Position numbers and translations under genes: made by a program. Under the pieces are notes generated by a model. The model saw nothing but the letters and a program-made list of their open reading frames with translations, did not search any database and was not told where the DNA came from. A stretch of 43,543 bases of DNA from Gonapodya sp. JEL0774. Taxonomy: Eukaryota > Monoblepharomycota > Monoblepharidomycetes > Monoblepharidales > Gonapodyaceae. Shown one piece after another: positions 1 through 11,008 of the stretch (positions are counted from its first letter, which is position 1; each line of letters opens with the position of its first letter). Where the stretch lies: positions 55,523 to 99,065 of the forward strand of contig JADIIX010000083.1 in NCBI GenBank assembly GCA_027604505.1, in the 5' to 3' direction.

Positions 1-286
1 GGCGCGCGCCCCGACCGCCCCGCGACCTCAGGGCACCCCGGGCCGCGACACGGGGGGGGGGCCGGTGCACACCAAGAACGAGTGGCACAATTCTGTCGGC
101 AGGTGCACGGTCACCGCACCTGGCGGCCGTCTCCAAACAATCGGCACAACCCGCAACGACAACGAAAGACACGGAGAGCCACACACACAGATTTGCGACG
201 GAGGAGATGATGACGTTTGAAGAGAGTCCCAGTCCTGGAGGCACGCCGCTTGTGGACGGGAGACAGTTGGGTCAGGTGGGGACCAT

Positions 287-3200
287 ATGGGGGTAAACAC
301 AGCGGAGAGGGAAGGGCAGAGAGCAGAGCGGGGGATGAGATGGACAAAGACTGACTTGAGGGACATTCGCCCGCTCCGCCAGCTTGACCGATTGGAGCTG
401 CAGAAACTGGCAAGAAAACTGGAGATTCCGGAGGACAAGAAGGTGAGTGGGCGACGTGCGAGTACGGAGAGAGACAGACACTCACACGCTCCAACCCAAC
501 TCTCGCCCACTCCCCCCCCCCCCCCATGACCCCATGACCCCATGCCGGACACTCAGAACTCAGAACTCATCGATCTCATCAGAATCCATCTCAAGAGGTG
601 AAGACTCAGTGTTGACTCGAGCAACGCACACTTCACCCACTCCCTCCCGACTCTCACCCACCACACACCCACTCCCACCTACCACCACCCCTCTAGCTCC
701 CTCCTGCCTCTCTCCCCATCCCCTCCCTCTCTTCCCCTCTCCAACTCCCATAACCTCGCTCTCAACGACGACCTCGACGACGTTGACGACGGCGACGACG
801 ACGACGAGGAGGCTGAAGGCGACGGGAACGGGGACGGGGAAGACGAAGAAGGTGAAGGTGGCGGAGACGGAGATGACGAAGAGGGTGATGGTGAGAGGGA
901 CCCGGAAGACGAAACCCACGAGGAACTTGAAGACCTCGACGACCTCCCAGAATCCCACCTCGTAGCCGCAGACCACTCGGACGAGCCGGGTGACCAAGAC
1001 CAGGCGGAGGACCTGGACCTCGACCGTGGCCAAGGACGTGAAGGACACGACGGACACGACGGACACGACGGCCGTGGTGACAGAAACGGACACGGGGATG
1101 AGAACGGGGACAGCGAGGGGGACCGCGAGGAGAACGGGGACCGTGCCCACGACCACCACCAAGACATCGACGACGAAGACGCCGCCCTCCTCGAAGAAGA
1201 ACTCAGGCTCGAGAGGGAGCTCGAGGAGGAGGAGCGAAGGGTGGCGGAGGAGGAGGAGGCGGGGGATGTGGGGGAGATGGGGGAGGAGAAGGAGGTTGAG
1301 ATGGAGCAGGAGGAGGGGGAGACGGAAATGAGTGCGGAAGAGGACAAGGAGGGCCAGAGCGAGAGCGAGGGCGGGCGTGGGTCGCCAGTCCTGGACAGCG
1401 AGGGCGATGGGGGAGTCGTGGATGGCGAGGGTGACGGGGATGGTGATGGTGGTGGCGAGGGTCATAGTGGCGTGCACGAGGCGGAGACGGAGGCGGAGGT
1501 GCACAGCCGGGGGGCATCGGAGCCAGAACCCGAACCCGAACCAGAACCCGAGCTAGAAACAGAAACAGAAGCGGAACTGGACCTCGAACCAGAACCCGAC
1601 TTGGCCGAACCGGAGCTGGAGATGGGCGAGCACGGGGACGGGGACGGGGACGGTCAGGGGGACGCACACCTCGACCAGGACCCCGAGCACGACGCCGAAC
1701 ACGACACCCACGACCGAGAGCTCGACGTCCCCGAACAGGACCACGATCAGGACCACGACCAGGACCACGACCGGGACCACGAGGAGGACCGAGACGGGGA
1801 CGGGAATGGACACGGAGACAAGGGCACCCCGCACCGGGACTCGTTGACGATGGACAGCGGGGAGGAGGAGGGGGAGAGGGAGGGCGGGGAGGAGGACCGG
1901 GTGATGGAGGCGGAAGGGGCCGGCAACCAAGAACAACTACCACACCACCACCAACACACCCCGTCCACCCCGTCGCTCCCCGTGGCGCACCGCTGGGTGA
2001 TGGACGAGGCGGATATGGTGACGCCAGAGAGGGGGGGAGGCGAGGAGTTGGGGGAGGAAGCCGAGCGGGGTGAACGGGAGGGGGAGAGCGACGAGGAGGG
2101 GGAAGGGGAAGGGGAGGACGAAGATGGGGTGGATGTGGACGAGAGTAAGTCTTTTTTTTTCTTTGGTCTGTGCGTGTTTGTGTGGGTTCCAGCCCATCGC
2201 ACCCCCCCCCCACCAAAACCCAGAATACCTCTCCCTCACCTCCCCCACACCACACCACACCAATCGAGCCATGTCCACCGCCGCCGCCACCGCACACCGT
2301 GCTCGATCTCGCACCCGGTCCAGCTCCGGCTCCCACCACGAGGACCACCACATCGGCACCGCCACCCCCCCCGCCCCCGCCCCCGCCCCCGCCACCACCC
2401 GCCGCCTCCCCCACCCCACATCCCACCTCATCCACGCAGGCCTAGGCGACATTGTGGACGTGCTTGTGGGGGAGGGGATTATAGGGGGAGGGGTCGGCGG
2501 GGAAGGGGAAGGGGAAGTGGAGGGAGAGAGGGAATGGCACACACTGAGACAGTGCGACGTGGCGGCGCTGAGGGCGGCTGGTGTGAGTGTGGGGAGGGCG
2601 GTGAAGGTGGTGGAGGTGGTCAGGGGTGAGTTTTTCTCCTGCTTTTTTTGTTTTGAGGGGGGTGGGGCGGCGAGGGGGGTGTGTGGTGGTGGACACCGAC
2701 TGACTGATTGTCTGATTGGTTGTTGTTTGTTTTGGTCAGCACTGTTCCCGCAGGACGCCGCGCACACTGCCACTGCCGGAGTGATAACTCAGGCGGGCGA
2801 TGCTGGGGGACCAACTGCCACTGCCGCCGCCGCAGCGGAAGGCGGAGGGGAAGGGGACGGTCCCTTGCACGGGTCAGAGGCGGCGGGGGCGACCACGGGG
2901 GACAAGGGGAAGGCAAAGGGAAAGGGCAAAGCCAAGGCTAAGCCCACAACGACACCGGCACCGGCACCGGCTCCCAAACCCAAACCGAAACCACAATCCG
3001 CCCCTGCCTCCGCCCGCCGCCCGGCCAAACCCTCGTCCCACCCGGACCCCGCGCCATCGGCCCCCTCGGTCACCCCCCCCACCGCTCCCACCGCCGACCA
3101 AGCACACCTCATCGACCGCCTCGTCCAGCAACGTGTCGCACAGGCTCTCCGCGAGCGAGACGTCCACAGGGAGGGTGAGGTGGAGCAGGGGTACGTGAGC

Positions 3201-4463
3201 GGGTATAGGGTGGGCCATGCGCAGGGGGTGGCGCAGGCGCAGGCGCAGGCGCGGGCAGGGCCGAAAGTTGTGGCTGGCGTGTGGGGCGGGGGGGTGGTCG
3301 TGGTTGGGGCGAAGAAGGTGACGGGTGAGTTTTTTGGCTGGGGAGGTGGAGGGGGGAAGGACCGCTGGGATGGCAATTTCGGCTTAGAGTGGCTGGTTTT
3401 GGTGGCTCGTGTCTTGTGGTGTGTGGGGGGAGGAAGCCTGCAGATTAGACCGTCCGCCTGCCCTAACCCGCTGGCATGTCCCCTCCAAGTCTCCACCCCG
3501 CCCGCACAACCTCCCGTCGTCCACCACGTCCACCACGTCCGGTTCGAAAAGGACAAGGGCAAACCCATCGCCGCCGCGATCGGTGAACGTGCCGCCAGCG
3601 GATCGGGATCTGCGTTTGCGTCTGGTCGCGGGAGGGATCAAGTGCCGAAAAAGGCCGTCAAGGGTCCCGCTCCGGGGTCGGCGTCGGGTGCGGGTGCGAG
3701 TGCCAGCGGGGTGGACAAGGGCAAGGACAAGGAGAAACCCAAGGTGGTGGAGAAACCCCAGGTGGTGAAGGTTGTCCGGCCGAAGCCGGTGAAGACGGCC
3801 CGGGATCCAGCGTGAGTTGGGTGTGCCAGGGAGTCGGGGCGGGGGGTGCATGTCGAGACTAACGCTCTTCAATGTTCTTCCCACAGTGCTGTCCCCCGCC
3901 CTCAAACGGCACCAACCATATCAAAGGCCACTGTGAAGCCTGTGGTGGCTTCGTCGAGAGCTCCTTCTGCTGCGAAACCTGCGACGGGACCCACGTCAGC
4001 GCCGGGATCGTCCGCCTCCTCGTCGGCCGCTGCCGCGAAGAGAACACCCCCCGCAGCCTCTGGGGGGCTGCTCAAGGTGGCTCTCGGTAAGCAACCCGCC
4101 GGGCCTGGATCAGGCAGTCATGGAGCGCCTGGCGGGAAACATGTCAAGGGAACACAAGCACCACCTCCGAGTCCGGCTGGAGGAAGTGAAGCCGGTAGTG
4201 TAAAGGGGAATTCGGCCAAGAAGCTGCACGTGGTGAATGGGTCGGTGGCGGCAGTGGCGGCAAAGAAGGACGGGCCACGAGTGGGGACCGTTTCGCAGGC
4301 TCAGACTCAAGCGAAACGCAAGGCAAATGAGGCGAAGGTCGGGGCTGGAGGGAGCTCAGCAAAGGGTAGCTCAGCTGGGCGGATTTCCAGTGCACAGAGC
4401 GCATTGAAACCCAGGTCTGCGGGTAGTGGCCAGGGTGCCAAGGGTAGGGACGTGTCCAAATGA
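287..4463 (+). CDS. SAP-like motif protein with very long acidic and Pro/Ala/Lys low-complexity regions
   Basis: Exons 287-442, 557-597, 697-2144, 2224-2625, 2740-3324, 3490-3811 and 3887-4463 join in frame to about 1176 aa. The first two exons together give a SAP-like helix-turn-helix (LQKLARKLEIPEDKK joined to NSELIDLIRIHL, about residues 33-65); SAP motifs usually bind DNA, so a nuclear or chromatin role is an inference. Residues of the third exon are almost all Asp, Glu, Gly and His, with runs such as EPEPEPEPE and HDQDHDQDHD, plus a short Glu-rich coiled coil. Later exons are rich in Ala, Pro, Lys and Ser. Start could instead be the second ATG at 335. The intron after 2144 has at least three in-frame acceptors (ending 2223, 2268, 2439), so 2224-2439 may be intron. 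The branch-like sequence gactaac precedes the last acceptor. No closer family recognised. Confidence 0.7.
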
Positions 4464-5837
4464 TGGGTGAGATGTTTGGAACGGTGTGGTGTCTCATGGG
4501 AAGGGACTTCGGGCTTGATCTTGGCTGTGTTGTTTGCATGCAAGTGAAATGGCAGTATAAAGTACAAGAATAATGATGTAACGTCCACCTCGAGTGAAAG
4601 GCACAGAACAGGAAGTGAAACAGCTAATATGTACTCATCCTTCAATGCGCACGGGAGATGCGTGTGCTAATTATAATGAATGACGCACGCCGGCAAGGAA
4701 AGAGTGCTCCCCTTTGGTGGCGTTGTCGTACAAATTTTACATGTCCAGTGTCAATGTTTCTTTTCGGAGCTCTCGGCATTCAGTGGTTTGTTATTGCGTT
4801 ATGAGCGTTTTGACTCATTACATAACTCTCTTCATTTACCGAGGAGCCTCCCTCGACAGCTGTGTTTCTCCATGATGGGCGGTGCTTGGGGAATGAACTG
4901 AACGCTAGACAATTTCAGAAGTTGGTACCGTACTTGAAGGGGTGGGAAGACGGTCGTAGGGTCGCAGAGATTCCCGGACCTGTAGGACGCAGTATTGAAT
5001 CGAGGAGAATTTGGATCTTACAAAGCAACAAAGACGTTTTCACTCCCCTCCAATCATGTTCACTTGCAGAAAGACATGGGTGTCATCAACAAACAAGGAA
5101 AGATGCTCCCTTGTAACCGAACTACTAAATCGATTGTCCTGACCTGTCACTACCGAACATTCAAGTCATATTCAGAAACCTCGGTAGGGCACCTTGCGCT
5201 CTCACTTGAATCTCCCAACAGCGAATTCGGCATTCCACCACTGTTGTTGGGTTCTGACTGCCGACATGTGTGCGACCGAATCAGTCACTAATGCATTCAC
5301 GTCCACTCTCCACGTCGGGGAGCGACGGAGTGGACAGGACGTGTTGGTCTGGTAGTTGTTGGTGGTTCCCTGATTCAAGTCATGCGGGGTCAGAATACAG
5401 AACATTTTGGCAAGTCAGGGTCAGAAATAAGGTGCGCCAAGGGTCCGTGAATTGGGTGAGCTGCGGGTCGGAGAAAATATTCATGCGCAGGATTGGAGTC
5501 GGCTGAACATAACACCCGGCGTTGGGAAAAACATATCAACACAAAGCCTTCAGAAGGAAGCAGTACACACAAACCTCTTTGATCGAACATTTTTTCACTG
5601 CATCTCAATCTTTTCGCAGGGAAATGGATTTCTGGAGTGAGGATCGGAACGGGCAGAAATGATTCAAGCGAAGCGGTCTTTTGAAATCACACTCGGATAT
5701 TACAGCATCGCTCTCCCAAGCCCACGTTGCTTAACACCAAGTGGCAAATCACGACCCATGTCCAATCACTCCATTTGTTACCAACTGATATCCCCCGCCG
5801 ACTCCCTTGAGCTTTCGGCACCCGCAACTGGAACACC
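4464..5837. other. Intergenic region between the SAP-like gene and bZIP gene 1
   Basis: No convincing coding exon. Short open frames here lack family motifs and splice logic. A TGACTCA heptamer is at 4811-4817. The last 180 bases or so (from about 5655) are homologous to the region upstream of the second bZIP gene on the opposite strand, so the proximal promoter or 5' UTR was included in the duplication. Confidence 0.6.
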
Positions 5838-6310
5838 ATGTCGACTCGGGCTCCCCATGACAGTGAATCCAGCGACGATTCTTCTCCTCAGTCCCATCAC
5901 CCGCACTCAACACTGGACAGAAAGATGCGAGCACAACGGGAGAAGAACAAGGCGGCGCAAAAGGTGGGTTGGAGCGAAAGTGTTTAGGACCGACCGACCC
6001 AGTATCGCTGGGATCAATCAGCTGGATTTCATCATCGCTGACAGCAACCATGATCGAACTGACTCATGTTTGCTCCAATGTATTCCTTCTCTGATGTTTT
6101 ACCTTCCGTTCCCTGCAAACAGGCTTGGAGATCACGGAGACGACAGGAGCTGGATGACCTCCGCACGTCTTCTCTAGAAAGCGACAATCGTGCCAGGCAG
6201 CTCGAATTGGAGAACGTCGCCTTGCGAGAGAAGAATCGAAGTCTGGAGGCTCAGCTGGAGCTAGTCAAGAACATGCTCGGACATCGTTTCCCTCCATCTC
6301 CGTCACCGTC
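5650..6310 (+). repeat. Left arm of inverted segmental duplication (bZIP head)
   Basis: This segment matches the reverse complement of about 8025-8690. Homology covers the proximal upstream region, exon 1, the whole first intron and exon 2 through the zipper, then stops abruptly about 13 codons after the zipper. The last 110 bases of the intron differ at only about four positions by eye. Confidence 0.85.
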
Positions 6311-6914
6311 TTCTGTTGAAGAACCAACTCCTCCTCGATCTGTATCAACACCACCATTCTCATCGTTTTCGGATCCTGTCAAAGAATTAGTGCGTGCACT
6401 GATGCCGCCAGTATCGGAAGCGCTAAGTTCCAGTTCGGGAACAGAAGCAAATGTGACCAACCCGGATCAATTCGAGACCCCAGAATCCAATGCAGGAATG
6501 TGGCTCGAATCACCAATTCTACATCAGTCAAAGGAGAATGCGCAGCGTGTGGCATCGTCGTCTGACTCCTGGCTCTTGTGCGATGTGGGTACCAATTCGG
6601 CATAAGATTATGTTTGACCTCACATCGAGTTCTCCTCTGTTTCACAGCCCTCTGACCAGCACCAACAACCTCACAACTCTCTTTCACAGATGCAGTCAAG
6701 TGTACCTCCCCATCGGCTGGCACCACCCACTTCTATGCTCGATTTCACAACCGAACGCACTGAACAATCCATCTTCGATTTGTCCCATGATAGTGTCGAG
6801 GAGTCAGATCCTATGCTTCCTGCATTCGAGGTACAGACTCCTGACCCAGACTTGGATATGCTCTCAAACGTGGATGGCAACCACCGGGACTGGTTGAGAC
6901 AAGTTCGCGATTAG
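5838..6914 (+). CDS. bZIP transcription factor, copy 1 (AP-1/Yap-like basic region)
   Basis: Exons 5838-5963, 6123-6584 and 6648-6914 give 284 aa. The basic region has the signature NKAAQKAWR (N-x7-R, residues 37-45), close to the fungal Yap/Pap1 pattern but with Trp where Phe is usual. A leucine zipper follows with heptad residues L, S, L, L, L, V spaced by seven (about residues 55-90). The first intron splits the basic region after QK. It should bind DNA as a dimer in the nucleus. The tail is Ser/Pro/Glu-rich and ends in an acidic segment, plausibly an activation region; no Cys-rich redox domain like that of Yap1 is visible. Two acceptors (6647 and 6689) both fit phase 0 for the last intron and differ by 14 Gln/Ser-rich residues. 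It faces the second copy tail to tail. Confidence 0.88.
6060..6066 (+). promoter_or_regulatory. TGACTCA (AP-1-type) heptamer inside bZIP intron 1
   Basis: A TGACTCA site lies in the conserved part of the first intron of copy 1, and the equivalent site is retained in copy 2 (8262-8268). AP-1-type bZIP proteins bind this heptamer, so autoregulation is possible. Binding is not shown, and the motif is not enriched in the window as a whole. Confidence 0.35.
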
Positions 6915-7728
6915 CTTTTCCGGGTATTTTAGAAAGTATTTGTAGTTGTCGATAGCACTACCGTTATAATTGAATTTCAAACTTAGATGATTTTAACGGT
7001 GCCCGCCCTTCGAACGAACGCAATGCACCTATGCTGGAAGAGACTTCTTCCACAATGAAAATCCCCGAACGCAGTGTCTGTAACTTGCATCATCTGAACT
7101 TCCAACATTTATAGTAAGAAAACATGACATTGCGAAAAAGAAGGAATTGCTATGAATCTGTCGGTGGGGCGGAAGGTCAGGAAAACAAGGATTGGAAGGG
7201 GACAGGTCGCACCATGTTTACACACCGACCAGCCATCATTCGAGTAATTTTTATGACATTTCAGCGAGTTCTTTTGCTTCTTGAGAATGTACATGCAGTG
7301 ACTTTTGGTTGTTCAACTACCGTCCAGCGGAATACGAGAATGTTCAACCGCCAACAACTGGAATTTTCTTATCTCAAACCATTCAATAACTTGACCGAGT
7401 CCCACCCCGCACTGTGGTTCAATGACTCAACTCCGGGTATTTCGGTCCGACCAGGAAATCCCGCTGCGGTCTTCAATAGTAGAGGCGAGGTCAAGAAAAC
7501 CTGCTGTGTGGCCGTTTCTTGCGAAATCACAAGAGGCTGCAAGGGGTTGTGGTTATTGTAATCCCAAATGCCGAGATTGCGATTGCCATCTGGGATAGAA
7601 GGGGGGGGGGGGGGCGGCAGGGTGAAGGCTGAGTGTTAGGCAAGAAATGACAAGTGAACAGGTGAGAAACCGAAGTAGATATGTGTGCTGACCTTGGGGC
7701 TCATTAGAGGGTGGTTGATGTTGATCGT
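6915..7728. other. Intergenic region between convergent bZIP genes
   Basis: No supported gene. It holds the two 3' ends, an imperfect inverted repeat (7561-7570 with 7587-7596, nine of ten bases pairing) and, directly after it, a run of 14 G (7601-7614). Open frames here have no recognisable protein signature. Confidence 0.6.
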
Positions 7729-8484
7729 TCATCTCCGCTGGCTATTCACGGTGCGGGAAGGTTTCAGGGGCGGCGCCGGCGAACTTAAACATGCTCCACT
7801 TACTGAACTCATAAGCCATAAATTGTCCACCGGATCAATACCCCTGTCTTCGCACCACATATCGAGAAAGGAAGTTCTCTCGCCAGGCACCAGGCTTCTT
7901 CGATCGCGGTGATCTTGATTTTCCACTTGAAAAGAATTACCGATGCTGTGTGATGGCGTGGCTAGTGTGGAGTTCGGTGACATGGCTTGGGACATTTGGG
8001 AAGAGTTCTCGTCGGCAGGTGGGGGAAGAGAAGGAGGGAAACTGTGGCCGAGCATGCTCTTAATGAGTGCCAGCTGAGCTTCTAGACTTCGATTCTTCTC
8101 TCGCAGGGCGACGTTCTCCAATTCGAGCTGTCTGGCACGATTGTCACTTTCAAGAGAAGACGTGCGGAGGTTATCCAGCTCCTGTCGTCTCCGTGATCTC
8201 CAAGCCTGTTTCGAGGGAACGGAAGGTAAAACATCAGAGAAGGAATACATTGGAGCAAACATGAGTCAGTTCAATTATGGTTGCTGTCAGCGATGATGAA
8301 ATCCAGCTGATTGATCCTGGTGTCGCTGGCCGACATCAACACAATAGCTCTGACCCACTTTTTGTGCCGCCTTATTCTTCTCCCGCTGTGCTCGCATTTT
8401 CTTGTCCAGTGTTGAATGCGAGTGGTGGGACTGAGGAGAAGAATCGTCGCTGGATTCGCTGGCATGGAAAGCGCGGGTCGACAT
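7729..8484 (-). CDS. bZIP transcription factor, copy 2 (same head, different tail)
   Basis: Exon 1 is 8359-8484 and exon 2 is 7729-8205 (reading leftwards), giving 200 aa. Residues 1-42 and the following zipper are nearly identical to copy 1, including the NKAAQKAWR basic signature and intron position. Differences in the head are conservative (for example R28 to K, and LELVKNM to LALIKSM). After GHSFPPS the protein is unrelated to copy 1: a Ser/Pro-rich stretch, then a Trp-containing segment (DMWCEDRGIDPVDNLWLM). The two proteins should recognise the same DNA and could form homo- or heterodimers, but would recruit different partners. The 3' exon is open to the stop at 7729-7731 without needing another intron. 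Confidence 0.87.
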
Positions 8485-8690
8485 GGTTTCTCTCAGTTGC
8501 GGGTGCCGAAAGCTCAAGGGAGTCGGTGGGGAATATGTGGAAAAAATAAATGGACCGACTGGGCATGATCGTGATTTCCCATTTGGTGTTAAGGAATTCG
8601 GGCATGAGGGAGTGATGCTGCAATGTGGGGAAGTGATTTTCGAAAAGATCCGCTCGCTTGAAACATTTGAGCCGTCAAACTTGGAAACAA
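8025..8690 (-). repeat. Right arm of inverted segmental duplication (bZIP head)
   Basis: Reverse-complement partner of about 5650-6310. Upstream homology continues past the start codon to roughly 8690 with small insertions and deletions, then fades. The intron (8206-8358) is as well conserved as the coding sequence. Confidence 0.85.
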
Positions 8691-9473
8691 ACAGGTTGTT
8701 CCTGACAAGCACTTCAACAAGAAATTTCCCGCATTCCCACAAGAATTCAACTCATTCATCTTCGACTAACATTCAATCATTCGAGAGTGCCTTCGCCATC
8801 TGCATGGCAGTCTGTTTGCAATCAGATCCAAGTTGGATCGAGTCAAATCATGTCAACACATGGGATAATGAATCTTGTACCATGTATTCCTTGTGCCTTC
8901 AAACAGAACCCGGCTGACACAAGTCCCGTTCCCCACCTTTTTGTCCGCTTCCCTGACTGACACTCGTGTTTGCGGTGTCGCTTGGCTCCACAATGACGTC
9001 ACAATATCCCACTTGACACAGGCAAATCTGTGCTTTCATATATTGCAATTTGAATCTAAGGCGCCCACTGCGCGGGGTCTGTTACCAATAGGAAAGGTGG
9101 GCGAGACCCCACAAATGGTGAATGGTCAGAAAAGAGGAAAGAACATTAATGTACGTCAGATTCAAGTGTGGAAGGGTTGCCAGTTCCGAGTTGGATTCAA
9201 GAGTCAGAATGTAGACAAAAGGCAATGTGGGTCAAATAGAATGGCGCCACTCTCCCCCTCCTCCTCCTTTCTTCCCGAGTCGCTCGTTAAACATCTGCAT
9301 GCACCAGCAACATAATGCCTTTGGAGTGACGAGGACATTGTGTATGTGTTTTCCACAGACATTTGCGAACTGTTATGTTGGTGGGGCTGACCGCACCAGC
9401 TGGCCGCCAGTGAAGTGTGCTCGACAGAAACCGTCAACCTCACGCGGAGTGGACACTTCCCGTGCAGAAAATC
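8485..9473. other. Divergent intergenic region between bZIP copy 2 and the first ankyrin-family gene
   Basis: No supported coding exon. The first 200 bases belong to the duplicated arm. The rest is a putative bidirectional promoter with a palindromic CRE-type octamer at 8994-9001 and a TGTACGTCA at 9150-9158. Confidence 0.55.
8994..9001. promoter_or_regulatory. TGACGTCA (CRE/ATF-type) palindrome
   Basis: Perfect CRE octamer between two divergently transcribed genes, 510 bases upstream of bZIP copy 2 and 473 bases upstream of the ankyrin-family gene at 9474. One such octamer in a window of this length is near chance expectation, so function is only a possibility. Confidence 0.3.
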
Positions 9474-11008
9474 ATGACTCTCCACGCCAAAGCTTCAGCT
9501 AATCTTATCGAAGCAATCGAAAAAGGAGACACTGTGGGTGCTGCTCAAGCCCTCAGTCAGGGTGCCAATCCCAATGCTCGAAAGAAGATCGTTTTAACTT
9601 GCAAGGTGAGTGGTGGGAGTTGCTCACCATCATATCTTCTCTACAAATATCTATTTCCTTAGGTCTCAACAGGGTTGTTCAAACATGAGACTCGTTCAGA
9701 CACTGCCCTCGGCGAATCTGCCCTTGCCCTAGCCGTGAGGACTGGCAACCTCCATATCGCCGGATTGCTCCTCTCGGCAGGTGTGGATCCGAATTGGGGG
9801 GTTCGTACCGCATTGTCATGTTTCCCCAGAGCGTCGTAGTCGTGAGTCGTCTGTCGGTTGATTTCTAGGTTGAGTGGAGCGTTGGTGCAACGTACATGAC
9901 CTGGAATCAGGATGATTGGAACCGAAGGTGGTATTGGAACTTTTCGTATCCATCCATGCTGTGCTTCGCAATTGGACGCGGGGGCAGTGTGACTGCATCC
10001 GACGGATCCGAAAGTAGGTGGCAGGTGAGAGTGTTGCACGTGCCTCCAGCGAAGTGTCCACGAGCAAATTATGCGTATTTTGCGTTTGTCTTACCGCAGC
10101 ATGATGCAGACAAGGGGAAAGTGTTGTCTTCCAAACCTGGTTACGAGGTGAAACTGAACTCTCCATCCTCCGGCAACGAAGTGTTTGTGCGTATATCGAC
10201 CTGAAATTGTACGAAGTTCGGACATTTCGTGAAATTGACGGGCACGCTGCTGTGTACACTCTGTTTAGGAAGTCGTCAAAATCGAACCGAAACCGGCAAT
10301 GGTCAGCCTCCTCCTCAAGCACGGTGCCACGGTCACTCAATCCGTCCTCGAGGCATACTGGGCACTCGATGACCACGAATTGATAGTTTTATTGGAAAAT
10401 GCAATGATGCAGCGTATCACTGCTTTGAATTCTCGGGTATCGGAACTTGAACTCAAGAATGAGGACTTGTCCAAGATGGTACGAAAGCTACAGGACAAGA
10501 GAACTGCTAGGGCGCCCAGCCCGGCTAATGTGAGAGAAATTGTGCCAATGGAGGAAGCTGTTGAGGTCCGAAGCGCGGAGCGACAAAAGGAATCCCAGTC
10601 TGCAAGTCCGGTTCCGCCAAAGGAGCCGCCAGTGGCTGAGGTATGTTCGTCATGCTCGGGTGATAATATGTCCCTACTCAAATACTTATTACGTCTCTAT
10701 TTGTTGCGAAGACGCCAAACTTTGAGATTCCTGCCCTTACTTTGACAGAGCCCACTGTTGTTCTTGGTGCCCCATCCGATCCAAAACGGCCACTCAACAT
10801 CCCACGAAGAGTGTCCTCTGCTGGTGCCGGAATTTCGCTTCCTACGCCTCCCAAAGAACCAGCAGGGCCAGAACACCGACCGGACGCAGAGGCCGAGCGT
10901 GCTTCTCGGGTTGAGTCAGCAAAGGAGAAGGAAAATTCTTCTCTACTGCCCTCTGTTGCTCCTTCTTCCCAAGATGGGAAGATTTCCGATGCGGCTTCTG
11001 CTTCTTAG
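9474..11008 (+). CDS. Ankyrin-like family protein A (ANK plus short coiled coil)
   Basis: Exons 9474-9605, 9663-9800, 9869-10024, 10100-10186, 10269-10640 and 10712-11008 give about 393 aa. The N-terminus is ankyrin-like (LIEAIEKGD, then QGANPNARKK; later LGESALALAVRTGNLHIAGLL, split here as two helices). Next come VEWSVG and WNQDDWNRR, a module shared with the two paralogues downstream, then another ankyrin-like helix pair (VSLLLKHGATV) and a coiled coil (about residues 200-235). The tail is Pro/Ser/Glu-rich. ATG 9474 was chosen because the paralogue at 11692 starts at the equivalent place; ATG 9417 is in frame. Uncertain junctions: exon 4 may end at 10180, and the last acceptor may be at 10750. 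Probably a cytoplasmic adaptor; no enzymatic domain seen. Confidence 0.72.

Noticed and set aside
560-1504. Long minus-strand open frames opposite the acidic gene
   Set aside because: They are Leu/Val/Ser low-complexity mirror images of GA-rich coding sequence; the plus strand has the SAP motif and consistent splice sites.
7124-7561. 145-codon open frame between the bZIP genes
   Set aside because: No family motif, no splice context, and it lies in the shared 3' region of two convergent genes.
8483-8917. 144-codon plus-strand open frame
   Set aside because: Its start overlaps bZIP copy 2 and its body runs through the duplicated upstream arm in reverse; no protein signature.
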